From Pseudomonas fluorescens (GTDB lineage: Bacteria > Pseudomonadota > Gammaproteobacteria > Pseudomonadales > Pseudomonadaceae), in contig NZ_CABVIR010000001.1 of the NCBI RefSeq assembly GCF_902498065.1, forward strand, positions 1,426,001 to 1,490,000: a DNA stretch of 64,000 nucleotides, written 5' to 3'. The position numbers were made by a program, and so were the translations under genes. The notes below the pieces were generated by a model that had not been told where the DNA came from, made no database searches, and worked only from the letters and a program-made list of their open reading frames with translations. Below, piece after piece: positions 45,054 through 53,888 of the stretch (the stretch's first letter is position 1; each line of letters begins with the position of its first letter).

Positions 45054-45695
45054 ATGCCCTTCCTCGCCCGCACCCACCCTCGCCTGTCCGCCGCCGCCAC
45101 TCTTGGCGTGGCGGTGGGCATTCTGGCTCCGGCCGATTCAATCATCAGTAAAATCCTGTTCGGCTGGAACGCCGGGGTCTGGTCATATCTGGTGCTGATG
45201 CTTTGGCTCGCCGCGCGCGCCAAAGCGCCGGATGTGAAACGCATTGCCGAAGTCGAAGACGAGAATGCCGGGCTGGTGCTGCTGGTGGTATGCATCGCCG
45301 CGATTGCCAGCCTGGCGACCATCACCTTCGAACTGGCCGGCAGCAAGGCCCTGGAAACCACGCCCAAGCTGCTGCACTACGGCTTCACCGCGTTGACCGT
45401 GATCGGCTCATGGTTGTTGATCGGCGTGATTTTCAGCGTGCACTACGCACGCCTGTTCTACACCTGGGAAGGCAAAGCCCCGGCACTGCGCTTCGCCGAA
45501 GGCCTGACCACCCCCAACTACTGGGACTTCCTGTATTTCTCGTTCACCATCAGCGCGGCGGTGCAGACCTCTGACGTCGGCGTGGCGACCCGCGATTTGC
45601 GCAAGATCGTGCTGGCGCAGTCGTTGATCGGTTTTCTGTTCAATACGGCAATTCTCGGGTTTTCAATCAATATTGCTGCGGGGTTGTTTGGATGA
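45054..45695 (+). CDS. DUF1345 inner-membrane protein
   Basis: Encodes about 213 residues with five to six hydrophobic helices. The family signature is [39 protein letters not shown] and [20 protein letters not shown]...[37 protein letters not shown], resembling a pore-loop-like motif near [15 protein letters not shown]1345 has no settled function; a distant likeness to ion channels has been suggested by that segment. ATG codons at 45039 and 45054 are both possible, neither with a clear ribosome-binding site. Confidence 0.85.
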   Translation: MPFLARTHPRLSAAATLGVAVGILAPADSIISKILFGWNAGVWSYLVLMLWLAARAKAPDVKRIAEVEDENAGLVLLVVCIAAIASLATITFELAGSKALETTPKLLHYGFTALTVIGSWLLIGVIFSVHYARLFYTWEGKAPALRFAEGLTTPNYWDFLYFSFTISAAVQTSDVGVATRDLRKIVLAQSLIGFLFNTAILGFSINIAAGLFG

Positions 45696-45733
45696 AAGTG
45701 CGCTGACCTTTCGACACCCGTAAGCGCAACCCT

Positions 45734-47671
45734 TTACTTCGTGGTTATCTCTGCAATCAGCGGCAATGAACTTCCGATTTCATTAAGAGCTGTAATACTG
45801 ACATCGTATCGGGTGCGCGGAAGCAGGAGAGGCTGCAGAAATGTCCGAGCTGTATTGTATGGAAGAGCGGTTCCCATGGGTCCGGTCAAGACGATGTCAT
45901 ATCGAACAACATTATCCATATTAGCGGGGGCATCCCATTTAAGGGTTGGTATAGGCAGCGTCCCTGTGGCCTGGGTAAACCGAAAGTTGGACGGCGCGCT
46001 TACTAACTCGCCTCCAACGCTAACGTTTATAGAAGCTGGCTCGGAGACATTTCCAGATGCATCCATGGCGCACACTTCAAAGGCATAGGTGCCGGGCAGT
46101 AGGTTAACCGCCACATAAGTAGTAAGCGCTGTGCTATCGAAGTACTCCTGATTGCTATAAATAGCGTATTCAAGTATGCCAACATCATCTCCCGAAACGT
46201 CCCAACTCAACGTAACTGAATCAGATGTCGAATCTATTTCCCTTAAACTCCCCGGCATGCTGGGAGGCGTAGTGTCCTTTGGCTCATAATGAATCACTGT
46301 CGGCTCAGACATCTGTGTAACTGAATCAAAAGCAAACATTTCAATAATGTATTCAAACCCCGGAATAAGATCCCGCAGCACCGCAGTATTGGTAATCATC
46401 GACGTTTCATAGTGACTGCCATCAATCATAATCATTACCCCTACCGGCGGTAAGCCGCTCCCCTCCACAAATGACCAATCCAGTCTGGCTGTCGTGGATG
46501 TCAGGCTTGTGATGATCGCTACTGGCGAGGGTAAAGGTGTATCCACTGGCCCGGTGGTTCTGAACACTGTTCGATCGCTGGGTATGGAAAGGTTCCCATC
46601 TTTGTCTTCTGCGCGAATATAGACACACTTGTAGTTGCCGTTACTCGAGGTTTTATAAAGGTAATGAGTGTTCGCTGTGGTAGTGACACGTATGCCATTG
46701 ACTACTACTCTATAACCGGTAACTCCCGTATTGTCGCTTGCAGGCGCCCACGTCAATTGCGCCGAATCATGAGTAATATTGCTAACGACAGGCTTTCCAG
46801 GTCTGGTGGGCGGAACAACGTCATCCAAGGTCGTGGTAAACGTTGCTGTTTCGGAGACTTGCCCACCGAGTCTGGCAAAAACCGTGAAGTGAAAGTGATG
46901 CGGGGCTGGCCCTGGAGAAAGTTCAGCAAGACTGAAGCTATAGCCGAGAGGCCCGGCGGTGAAGGGCCTTCCGTTAACCGTCCCCTCATGAGTGGGCGCG
47001 ACCAAAAAAAGCGGACTCCAGGTAAGTCTGCAGGTCCCAGAATTATGCCGCAGCCTCAGATTTTTCGGCGGAGCCAGTAAGCTCCTGAAGGTGACCCACG
47101 CGGGATCGGACACACCCACCTCGTTGACGGCACAGACCTGCACTAAAAAGCCGAAACTTGATTTCAAATGGTTCAGATTGAAACGAGTCTCCCTCGTCTG
47201 ACCAACCAGGAATCCATTTAGATAAATTCTATAGCGTTTTATCTCGCCACTGTCAGTCGACGGTGTCCAGGTCAACGTCGCGGATGAATAAGTAATATCG
47301 CTCAGCTGAGGGGGGCCAGGTGCGTTGGGTTTAGTCTTGAAGAAACGATAGGCGCTGGGTATCGAAACATTGTTCCCGCCAGCTTTTGCGGTGACGTAAA
47401 TCAGGTATTCGATATTTGTTTTCAATCCCGTTATTTCACAAGGTGGCCGAACCACATGTTGTGTAGCAATGCCTTCTCCGTAAACATCATAGCCAATGGC
47501 ATCCGGACACAAATGGCACGTTGCGTAGGGTTCGTCCCAAGTCAATTGGGCAGCGTTGGGTGGTTGGCGCAGTCCTCGTACACCACCGGGAGCGCAAATT
47601 CGCACCTCAGAGCCAGAGACCGATTTAGTCAGCGTTTCGGTTGGGCTGCCGGATGCGTCGTCACTGCTCAT
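45734..47671 (-). CDS. Multi-domain fibronectin type III protein
   Basis: Encodes 645 residues composed of about seven FN3 modules; the clearest junctions are PNAPGPPQLSDITYSSATLTWTPSTDSGEIKRYRIYLNG, PPTRPGKPVVSNITHDSAQLTWAPASDNTGVTGYRVVVNG, and PPSMPGSLREIDSTSDSVTLSWDVSGDDVGILEYAIYSN. No signal peptide, membrane helix or enzyme domain is seen. Base composition is visibly less GC-rich than in the flanking genes, a sign of transfer. Such repeat proteins bind proteins or carbohydrate; with no export signal, delivery would need a special route. The start at 47671 has only a weak ribosome-binding site. Confidence 0.82.
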   Translation of the reverse strand: MSSDDASGSPTETLTKSVSGSEVRICAPGGVRGLRQPPNAAQLTWDEPYATCHLCPDAIGYDVYGEGIATQHVVRPPCEITGLKTNIEYLIYVTAKAGGNNVSIPSAYRFFKTKPNAPGPPQLSDITYSSATLTWTPSTDSGEIKRYRIYLNGFLVGQTRETRFNLNHLKSSFGFLVQVCAVNEVGVSDPAWVTFRSLLAPPKNLRLRHNSGTCRLTWSPLFLVAPTHEGTVNGRPFTAGPLGYSFSLAELSPGPAPHHFHFTVFARLGGQVSETATFTTTLDDVVPPTRPGKPVVSNITHDSAQLTWAPASDNTGVTGYRVVVNGIRVTTTANTHYLYKTSSNGNYKCVYIRAEDKDGNLSIPSDRTVFRTTGPVDTPLPSPVAIITSLTSTTARLDWSFVEGSGLPPVGVMIMIDGSHYETSMITNTAVLRDLIPGFEYIIEMFAFDSVTQMSEPTVIHYEPKDTTPPSMPGSLREIDSTSDSVTLSWDVSGDDVGILEYAIYSNQEYFDSTALTTYVAVNLLPGTYAFEVCAMDASGNVSEPASINVSVGGELVSAPSNFRFTQATGTLPIPTLKWDAPANMDNVVRYDIVLTGPMGTALPYNTARTFLQPLLLPRTRYDVSITALNEIGSSLPLIAEITTK

Positions 47672-47715
47672 GGAGTGCCTGCTCGCGCAAGGTAAGTTCA
47701 ACACAGTGAAACTGA

Positions 47716-47759
47716 TGCCTGTCGCTCGCGCCACTATCAACCCTGATAGTGGTGCGACA
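47716..47759. promoter_or_regulatory. Long interrupted hairpin in the FN3/araC divergent promoter region
   Basis: CCTGTCGC-TCGCG-CCACTATCA-ACCC-TGATAGTGG-T-GCGACAGG: an outer eight-base and an inner nine-base perfect stem separated by a small bulge. It sits 45 bases upstream of the FN3 ATG, between two divergent genes. No T-run. Could be an operator or an RNA leader structure. Confidence 0.6.
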
Positions 47760-47884
47760 GGTTGGGTTGTGCTAAAGCGGGCGTGTTCGAGGTGTCAACG
47801 TTGGGCGCTTCGTGCACAAACGTTCTAGGCATCACCCGCGCCACGGGCGTTAAATAACCCGGCAATCCGTCTCACAGGTGCAGC

Positions 47885-48724
47885 ATGACGACTCACAACT
47901 GGATCGACCTGGCCCGGGACGCCGACACCGGCATCGAGACGCTGCGCGCGCATTTTGAAGGCCACGCCTACGATCCGCACTGGCATGACAGCTATCTGGT
48001 GGGGGTCACCGAACAAGGGGTTCAGCAATTCAACTGCCGGCGGGCCAGGCACCAAAGCACGCCGGGCAAGGTGTTTTTGCTCGAGCCCGGTGACATTCAC
48101 GACGGCGAGGCGCCGACGGTCGACGGGTTCACCTACCGCATGCTGTACCTCGATCCGCAGTGGTTGCAGCGCGAACTCAGTGCCGTTTTCGACAACGCGC
48201 CCGACAACAGTCAATTGAGCTTCGCCAACACCCTGGCCACCGACGTGCGCCTGGCCCACGCCACCCGCATGGCGTTTCAGGCGCTGCATGAGGGCGAGCT
48301 GAAAATCGTCCGCCAGACCGCCCTCGATGGCTTGCTCGAACGCCTCACCGCCCACCTGCACTGGCGCGCCCGTTGTGGCGAAGACCCGCGATTGCCGTTG
48401 GTGGCGCAAAAGGCTCGGGAGTATTTGCACGCCCATGCCAACGAGGACATCGGCCTCGATCAATTGGCCGCCGCAACGGGCGTCGACCGCTTCCGTCTGA
48501 CCCGCGCGTTCAAGGCCGCTTACGGCATCGCCCCTCACGCCTATCTGGTGCAATTGCGCCTGGCCACGGCCCGCAGAATGCTGGCCCGAGGCGAGCAACC
48601 GGCAACGGTGGCCATGACGCTGGGATTTGCCGATCAGAGTCATCTGGGCCGCTGGTTCGTGCGGGCCTACGGCCTGACACCCGCGCTGTATCGCAAGCGC
48701 TGCTCAAATCTTCCAGACAGTTGA
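47885..48724 (+). CDS. AraC-family transcriptional regulator
   Basis: Encodes 279 residues. An N-terminal cupin-like sensing domain (YDPHWHDSYLVGVTEQGVQQFNCRR, PGKVFLLEPGDIHDGEAP) is followed by two helix-turn-helix motifs in the last 100 residues (IGLDQLAAATGVDRFRLTRAFKAAYGIAPHAYLVQLRLATARRMLARG and TVAMTLGFADQSHLGRWFVRAYGLTPALYRK). It is followed by a LysE-type exporter gene, its likely target: AraC-type regulator plus LysE exporter is a frequent pair. Confidence 0.92.
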   Translation: MTTHNWIDLARDADTGIETLRAHFEGHAYDPHWHDSYLVGVTEQGVQQFNCRRARHQSTPGKVFLLEPGDIHDGEAPTVDGFTYRMLYLDPQWLQRELSAVFDNAPDNSQLSFANTLATDVRLAHATRMAFQALHEGELKIVRQTALDGLLERLTAHLHWRARCGEDPRLPLVAQKAREYLHAHANEDIGLDQLAAATGVDRFRLTRAFKAAYGIAPHAYLVQLRLATARRMLARGEQPATVAMTLGFADQSHLGRWFVRAYGLTPALYRKRCSNLPDS

Positions 48725-48734
48725 GCGTGGCATT

Positions 48735-48761
48735 GTAAAGATCGATTTCAATGATCTTTAC
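48735..48761. promoter_or_regulatory. Nine-base perfect inverted repeat upstream of the LysE gene
   Basis: GTAAAGATC-GATTTCAAT-GATCTTTAC lies between the araC stop codon and the LysE-type ribosome-binding site, ending two bases before its GGAG. It could be an operator for the AraC protein or a hairpin that ends the araC message. Confidence 0.5.
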
Positions 48762-48776
48762 CGGAGTTTGCCTGCG

Positions 48777-49385
48777 ATGCTGTCCACTTTCCCGACGTTA
48801 CTGCCCTTCCTGTTGTTTGCGTTCGTGGCGTCGATCACGCCCGGGCCGACCAACATTCTGGTGTTGAGCAACAGTGCCCGATACGGCTTGGGGGCCGCCG
48901 TGCCGATCATCTTCGGCGCGTGTGCCAGTGCCGCGACCCTTGTGTTGTTGGTCGGCAGCGGTGCCGGGTCGTGGTTGAGCGCATTACCCGCCGTGCAAAC
49001 CGCGATGCAGTGGGTCGGCGTAGCCTGGCTGAGTTACCTCGCCTGGCAGATCTTCAGCGCCCCGGCAGCCGCTATCACCAGCCAAAGTACCGATGCCCGT
49101 CTCGGTCTGATAGGCGCCGCCGGCCTGCAACTGATCAACCCGAAAACCTGGATGATGGCGCTGGCGGTCGTCAGTGTATTTGCCGGGGGCGGCGAACAGC
49201 GCCTGGGCCATGTGATGGTTTTGTCGCTGGCATTCTTTCTGATTTCCATGCCCTGCCTTGCGGTCTGGGCGTTGCTCGGCGCGGGTTCCACGCGCTGGTT
49301 GCGTTCTCCTCGGGCGATGCAACGTTTCAATCGCTGCATGGCCCTGTTGCTGCTGGGGTCGGCCTGGTTGAGTCTTTGGGCCTAA
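48777..49385 (+). CDS. LysE-family amino-acid exporter
   Basis: Encodes 202 residues with about six hydrophobic segments and the LysE/RhtB signature near the N-terminus (ASITPGPTNILVLSNSARYG) and PKTWMMALAVVSVFAGGG in the middle. Inner-membrane exporter of an amino acid or similar metabolite. The ATG at 48777 has GGAG ten bases upstream; a TTG at 48768 is too close to the site. Paired with the upstream AraC regulator. Confidence 0.88.
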   Translation: MLSTFPTLLPFLLFAFVASITPGPTNILVLSNSARYGLGAAVPIIFGACASAATLVLLVGSGAGSWLSALPAVQTAMQWVGVAWLSYLAWQIFSAPAAAITSQSTDARLGLIGAAGLQLINPKTWMMALAVVSVFAGGGEQRLGHVMVLSLAFFLISMPCLAVWALLGAGSTRWLRSPRAMQRFNRCMALLLLGSAWLSLWA

Positions 49386-49457
49386 ATCCCATTCGTCGGC
49401 CATTGTCGGACAATCGACGACACGGGACTTGACGGCGTATTTGTTTTTGGTGTCTTC

Positions 49458-49471
49458 TGAAACCGGTTTCA
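49458..49471. promoter_or_regulatory. PtxS operator upstream of ptxS
   Basis: TGAAACCGGTTTCA, a perfect 14-base palindrome identical to the PtxS binding sequence described in Pseudomonas. It lies 52 bases upstream of the ptxS start and implies autoregulation relieved by 2-ketogluconate. Confidence 0.85.
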
Positions 49472-49523
49472 GTGCGATCTCAAACGCACGGACCTTATAA
49501 ATCCAATAAGAAGGTTTCAGCCC

Positions 49524-50549
49524 GTGAACGATTTCTCCGCCGCCCAGCGCAGCCGCGTGACCATGCTTGATGTCGCTGAACATGCCAGAGTTTCCAAGGC
49601 CAGCGTGTCGCGGTTCATCGGCGAGGATCGCGCCTTGCTGTCCGATGCGATTGCGTTGCGCATCGAACAATCGATTGCCGAACTGGGCTATCGCCCGAAC
49701 CAGATGGCTCGCGGCCTGAAGCGTGGACGAACCCGCCTGATCGGCATGCTGGTCGCCGACATTCGTAACCCTTATTCGATAGCCGTGATGCACGGGGTGG
49801 AAACCGCCTGCCGTCAACACGGCTACAGCCTGGTGGTGTGCAACACCGACCGCGATGACGAGCAGGAATGCCAGCACCTCGCCTTGCTGCGCTCGTACAA
49901 CATCGAAGGGCTGATTGTGAACACCCTCGGCCACCACCGCGACGAATTGCAGGCACTCCATCGGGAGATGCCGCTGGTGCTGGTGGACCGCAAGGTCGAG
50001 CACCTCGACAGTGACATGGTCGGACTGGACAACCCGGCAGCCGTCGAGATAGCCCTCACCCACCTTGAGGAACGCGGTTACCGCGATGTGCTGCTGGTCA
50101 CCGAACCGTTTGATGGCACCAGCTCGCGGATCGAGCGGGTCAGCAGTTTCAAGGCGCAGATCGCCCGGCGCGCGGCGTTGCGCGGGACGCTGAGCGAAAC
50201 CGGCAGTGACCTGACCACCCATCTGAAAACGTTTCTCGATACCCCCGGCCCCGGCCCGAAGGCGTTGTTCTGCGCGAACGGGATTGCGGCGTTGGCCGCG
50301 ACCCATGCGTTGCGCGAATTGCAGTGCAACTTGTTCGAGGACGTCGGCCTGATCGCCCTCGATGATCTGGATTGGTACCCGCTGGTGGGCAGTGGCATCA
50401 CCGCCCTCGCCCAACCGACGGCCGAGATGGGTGCGAGCGCGTTCGAATGCTTGCTCAAGCGCTTGCGCGGGGATGACGGGCCGGTGCGGACCCTGGATTT
50501 TTCAGCGCAGTTGATTGTTCGTGGATCGACCAGAGGGAATCTCCAGTGA
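49524..50549 (+). CDS. ptxS: LacI-family regulator of 2-ketogluconate use, PtxS
   Basis: Encodes 341 residues. LacI helix-turn-helix at the N-terminus (TMLDVAEHARVSKASVSRFIGEDRALLSD, hinge GYRPNQMARGLKRGRTRLIGML), then a periplasmic-binding-protein-type effector domain. The kguEKTD genes that follow and the two TGAAACCGGTTTCA operators identify it as PtxS, the 2-ketogluconate-responsive repressor. The start is GTG at 49524, with AAGAAGG nine bases upstream. A REP pair separates it from kguE. Confidence 0.93.
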   Translation: MNDFSAAQRSRVTMLDVAEHARVSKASVSRFIGEDRALLSDAIALRIEQSIAELGYRPNQMARGLKRGRTRLIGMLVADIRNPYSIAVMHGVETACRQHGYSLVVCNTDRDDEQECQHLALLRSYNIEGLIVNTLGHHRDELQALHREMPLVLVDRKVEHLDSDMVGLDNPAAVEIALTHLEERGYRDVLLVTEPFDGTSSRIERVSSFKAQIARRAALRGTLSETGSDLTTHLKTFLDTPGPGPKALFCANGIAALAATHALRELQCNLFEDVGLIALDDLDWYPLVGSGITALAQPTAEMGASAFECLLKRLRGDDGPVRTLDFSAQLIVRGSTRGNLQ

Positions 50550-50557
50550 ATGTGATG

Positions 50558-50641
50558 GCCTCATCGCTAGCAGGCTAGCTCCCACATTGGATTTGCGAAC
50601 ACCGCGCCACTGTGGGAGCCAGCCTGCTGGCGATGAGGCCC
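50558..50641. repeat. REP pair (REPIN) between ptxS and kguE
   Basis: GGCCTCATCGCTAGCAGGCTAGCTCCCACA is mirrored by TGTGGGAGCCAGCCTGCTGGCGATGAGGCC. Confidence 0.87.
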
Positions 50642-50685
50642 GACAGATCACCACACATCTTCATGCCCTTTTTTTTGAACAAAAA

Positions 50686-50699
50686 TGAAACCGGTTTCA
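50686..50699. promoter_or_regulatory. PtxS operator upstream of kguE
   Basis: A second perfect TGAAACCGGTTTCA palindrome, ending 13 bases before the kguE ATG. Repressor bound here would block the kguEKTD transcript or its early elongation. Confidence 0.87.
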
Positions 50700-50712
50700 G
50701 AGGCTCAGAACA

Positions 50713-51495
50713 ATGCAAAAACCACCCGTTTCCATCAGCCTCTCCAGCTACGGCGCCGACCTCGTCCGCCAACGCGGCCAAGGCAGTTTCATCGATATCC
50801 TCGCCGCTGCGGGCGCCACCCACATTGAATGGCGCGAAGAACTGCTCACCGCCGAAGACCCTGCACAACTGGCCGAAGCGACCCATGCGCAAGGCCTCGA
50901 AAGCGTGTACTCCTCGCCGATGGAACTGTGGCTGGCCGGCCAGTCGAAGCCCAATCCGCAACTGATCACTGCCCTGCAACGTGCCCAGGCCTTCGGCGCC
51001 AAATGGTTGAAGGTGTCCCTCGGTTATTTCAACGACACCTGTGATCTGCAGACCCTCGCCCAAGTGCTCGGTAAAACAGCTGTGCAGTTGCTGGTGGAAA
51101 ACGATCAGACCCTGCACGGTGGTCGCATCGAACCGTTCCAGCGTTTTTTCGCAGCCGTCGAGCAGCACAATCTGCCGATCAAAATGACCTTCGACATCGG
51201 CAACTGGCACTGGCAGGACCAGTCCGCCAGCAGCGCCGCGCGCCTGCTCGGACGCCACGTCGGTTACGTGCACTGCAAGGCCGTGTCACGCCGGGTCGAC
51301 GGCAAACTGGTCGCCATTGCACCCGCCGCCAGCGACCTGCATCTGTGGGAACAACTGCTGCGGCACATGACCCAAGGGGTGATGCGGGCCGCGGAATATC
51401 CGTTGCAAGGCGACGATCTGGTACAGCTCACCACCGAGCACGTCGCCGCCCTCGCCCACTTGGGACAAACACGCCTGGAGTGCGCTCATGTCTGA
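50713..51495 (+). CDS. kguE: 2-ketogluconate utilisation epimerase-like protein KguE
   Basis: Encodes 260 residues of the xylose-isomerase-like TIM barrel family (sugar phosphate isomerase/epimerase): HIEWREELL, FDIGNWHWQ and VGYVHCKAV contain the acidic and His metal-binding positions. In Pseudomonas kguE opens the 2-ketogluconate operon; its exact reaction is not settled. AGAGG precedes the ATG and the stop overlaps kguK by eight bases. Confidence 0.92.
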   Translation: MQKPPVSISLSSYGADLVRQRGQGSFIDILAAAGATHIEWREELLTAEDPAQLAEATHAQGLESVYSSPMELWLAGQSKPNPQLITALQRAQAFGAKWLKVSLGYFNDTCDLQTLAQVLGKTAVQLLVENDQTLHGGRIEPFQRFFAAVEQHNLPIKMTFDIGNWHWQDQSASSAARLLGRHVGYVHCKAVSRRVDGKLVAIAPAASDLHLWEQLLRHMTQGVMRAAEYPLQGDDLVQLTTEHVAALAHLGQTRLECAHV

Positions 51496-52492
51496 GATCG
51501 ATATTCTGTCGTTCGGCGAAACCATGGCGATGTTCGTCGCCGATCAGAACGGCGAGCTGGCCACCATCGACCACTTCCACAAGCGCATTGCCGGGGCCGA
51601 CAGCAACGTCGCCATCGGTTTGTCGCGGCTGGGATTCAATGTGGCCTGGCTGAGCCGGGTCGGCGACGATTCCTTGGGCCGGTTCGTGATCGACACCCTG
51701 AAAAAGGAAGGCATCGATTGCAGCAACGTCGCCATCGATACGGCCCATCCGACCGGGTTCCAGCTCAAGTCGCGCACTGACGATGGCGACGATCCCAGGG
51801 TCGAGTATTTCCGCCGCGGCTCGGCGGCGAGCCATTTGTCGCCGCAGTCGATCATTGCCGAACTGCTCAAGGCGCGGCATTTGCACGCCACTGGCATTCC
51901 TCCCGCGCTGTCGGAAACGGCGCGACAAATGTCCTTCGAACTGATGACACGCATGCGCGAGGCCGGACGCAGTGTGTCCTTCGACCCGAATCTGCGCCCG
52001 AGCCTGTGGGCCAGCACGCAACAGATGATTACGGAGATCAACCGCCTCGCCGCCCTCGCCCACTGGGTGCTGCCGGGTTTGAGCGAAGGTCGTTTGCTCA
52101 CCGGCTTCGAAGACCCCGCCGATATCGCGGCGTTCTACCTCGACCAGGGCGCCGAAGCCGTGGCGATCAAGCTCGGCCCGCACGGTGCGTATTACCGCAC
52201 GCATCTGGATGAAGGCTTCGTGGCAGGCGTACCCGTGGAAACGGTGGTCGACACCGTCGGTGCCGGCGACGGTTTTGCCGTCGGCGTGATTAGTGCGCTG
52301 CTGGAAAACCACAGCGTTGCCGACGCCGTGAAACGCGCCAACTGGATTGGTAGCCGTGCGGTGCAAAGTCGCGGGGATATGGAGGGGTTGCCCACTCGAT
52401 CCGAAATGTCCGCCGAATTCGAAGTGGCTATCGCTAGCAGGCTAGCTCCCACAGGGGATTTGTGTCGCCTATCGATCCAATGTGGGAGCTAG
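51488..52492 (+). CDS. kguK: 2-ketogluconate kinase KguK with a REP-encoded C-terminal tail
   Basis: Encodes 334 residues of the PfkB/ribokinase family. N-terminal SFGETMAMFVADQ, the sugar-binding GADSNVAIGLSRLG, and the ATP/anion-hole motif DTVGAGDGFAVG with catalytic Asp261. It phosphorylates 2-ketogluconate to 2-keto-6-phosphogluconate. The last 20 or so residues (from about 313, VAIASRLAPTG) are encoded by the REP at 52426, so the natural C-terminus has been extended; the stop TAG lies inside the REP. The family norm is about 316 residues. Overlaps kguE by eight bases. Confidence 0.92.
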   Translation: MSEIDILSFGETMAMFVADQNGELATIDHFHKRIAGADSNVAIGLSRLGFNVAWLSRVGDDSLGRFVIDTLKKEGIDCSNVAIDTAHPTGFQLKSRTDDGDDPRVEYFRRGSAASHLSPQSIIAELLKARHLHATGIPPALSETARQMSFELMTRMREAGRSVSFDPNLRPSLWASTQQMITEINRLAALAHWVLPGLSEGRLLTGFEDPADIAAFYLDQGAEAVAIKLGPHGAYYRTHLDEGFVAGVPVETVVDTVGAGDGFAVGVISALLENHSVADAVKRANWIGSRAVQSRGDMEGLPTRSEMSAEFEVAIASRLAPTGDLCRLSIQCGS

Positions 52493-52510
52493 CCTGCTAG
52501 CGATGAGGCC
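52426..52510. repeat. REP pair (REPIN) overlapping the 3' end of kguK
   Basis: GGCTATCGCTAGCAGGCTAGCTCCCACA is mirrored by TGTGGGAGCTAGCCTGCTAGCGATGAGGCC. The left arm is inside the kguK coding frame, and the kguK stop falls in the right arm. Confidence 0.87.
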
Positions 52511-52578
52511 AGCACAGTCACTGAAGATTTAAACCCGTTACCTGCTGCGACAAAAACAACAAGCTCAGGAGCACCATC

Positions 52579-53874
52579 ATGAAAACTGCAACGCTCGCCA
52601 CCCGCCGCTGGTGGTACATCATGCCCATCGTGTTCATCACCTACAGTCTGGCGTACCTGGATCGCGCCAACTACGGCTTCGCCGCGGCCTCCGGAATGGC
52701 CGCCGACCTGATGATCACGCCGGGTCTGTCATCGATGCTCGGTGCACTGTTCTTCCTCGGTTACTTTTTCTTCCAGGTGCCCGGCGCGATCTACGCGCAA
52801 AAGCACAGCGTAAAGAAACTGATTTTCGTCAGCCTGATCCTCTGGGGCGGCCTGGCGACGCTGACCGGGATTGTCTCCAACGCCTACTGGCTGATCGTCA
52901 TTCGCTTCATGCTGGGTGTGGTCGAAGCGGCGGTGATGCCAGCGATGCTGATCTATCTGTGCCACTGGTTCACCCGTGCCGAACGCTCGCGGGCCAACAC
53001 CTTCCTGATCCTCGGCAACCCGGTGACCATGCTCTGGATGTCGGTGGTGTCCGGGTATCTGGTGCAGCATTACAGCTGGCGCTGGATGTTCATCATCGAA
53101 GGCTTGCCGGCGGTGCTCTGGGCGTTTATCTGGTGGCGTCTGGCGGATGATCGTCCGGCCCAGGCCAAGTGGCTCAGCGATCAGGAAAAGCATGATCTGG
53201 AAAGCGCCCTCGCCGCGGAACAAGTGGGCATCAAGGCGGTAAAGAACTACGCCGAAGCCTTCCGCTCGCCGAAAGTGATCATCCTGGCCTTGCAGTTTTT
53301 CTGCTGGAGCATCGGCGTCTACGGGTTCGTATTGTGGCTGCCATCGATCCTCAAGGCCGGTGCACAAATGGACATGATCGAAGCCGGCTGGCTGTCGGCG
53401 CTGCCGTATCTGGCGGCGGTGATCGGCATGCTGCTGGTGTCTTGGGGTTCGGACAAACTGCAAAAACGTAAACGCTTTGTCTGGCCGCCGCTGTTGATCG
53501 CCTCGATTGCGTTCTACGGATCGTACGCGCTGGGCGCTGAACATTTCTGGTGGTCGTACACCCTGCTGGTGATTGCCGGCGCTTGCATGTACGCACCTTA
53601 CGGGCCGTTCTTCGCGATCATTCCGGAAATCCTTCCGGCCAACGTCGCCGGTGGCGCCATGGCGTTGATCAACAGCATGGGCGCGCTCGGTTCGTTTGGC
53701 GGTTCCTATCTGGTCGGTTACCTGAACAGCTCCACCGGTTCGCCGGGCGCGTCGTACCTGTTGATGAGCGGCGCGTTGATGCTCTCGGTGGTACTGACGA
53801 TTTGCCTCAAGCCCGGCGCCAGCGACCGGGAGCGGCCCACGGTTGCTTTGACGCGCGCTGCCACACCTTCCTGA
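52579..53874 (+). CDS. kguT: 2-ketogluconate transporter KguT (MFS)
   Basis: Encodes 431 residues with 12 hydrophobic helices, anion:cation symporter branch of the MFS. Signature stretches: YSLAYLDRANYGFAAASG (first loop, D-R-x-N) and the RFMLGVVEAAVMPAMLIYLCHWFTRAERSRAN helix 4-5 region. Operon context assigns 2-ketogluconate uptake. AGGAG lies eight bases before the ATG. Starts 86 bases after kguK, with a REP pair between. Confidence 0.93.
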   Translation: MKTATLATRRWWYIMPIVFITYSLAYLDRANYGFAAASGMAADLMITPGLSSMLGALFFLGYFFFQVPGAIYAQKHSVKKLIFVSLILWGGLATLTGIVSNAYWLIVIRFMLGVVEAAVMPAMLIYLCHWFTRAERSRANTFLILGNPVTMLWMSVVSGYLVQHYSWRWMFIIEGLPAVLWAFIWWRLADDRPAQAKWLSDQEKHDLESALAAEQVGIKAVKNYAEAFRSPKVIILALQFFCWSIGVYGFVLWLPSILKAGAQMDMIEAGWLSALPYLAAVIGMLLVSWGSDKLQKRKRFVWPPLLIASIAFYGSYALGAEHFWWSYTLLVIAGACMYAPYGPFFAIIPEILPANVAGGAMALINSMGALGSFGGSYLVGYLNSSTGSPGASYLLMSGALMLSVVLTICLKPGASDRERPTVALTRAATPS

Positions 53875-53888
53875 TTGAGATGAAGACC

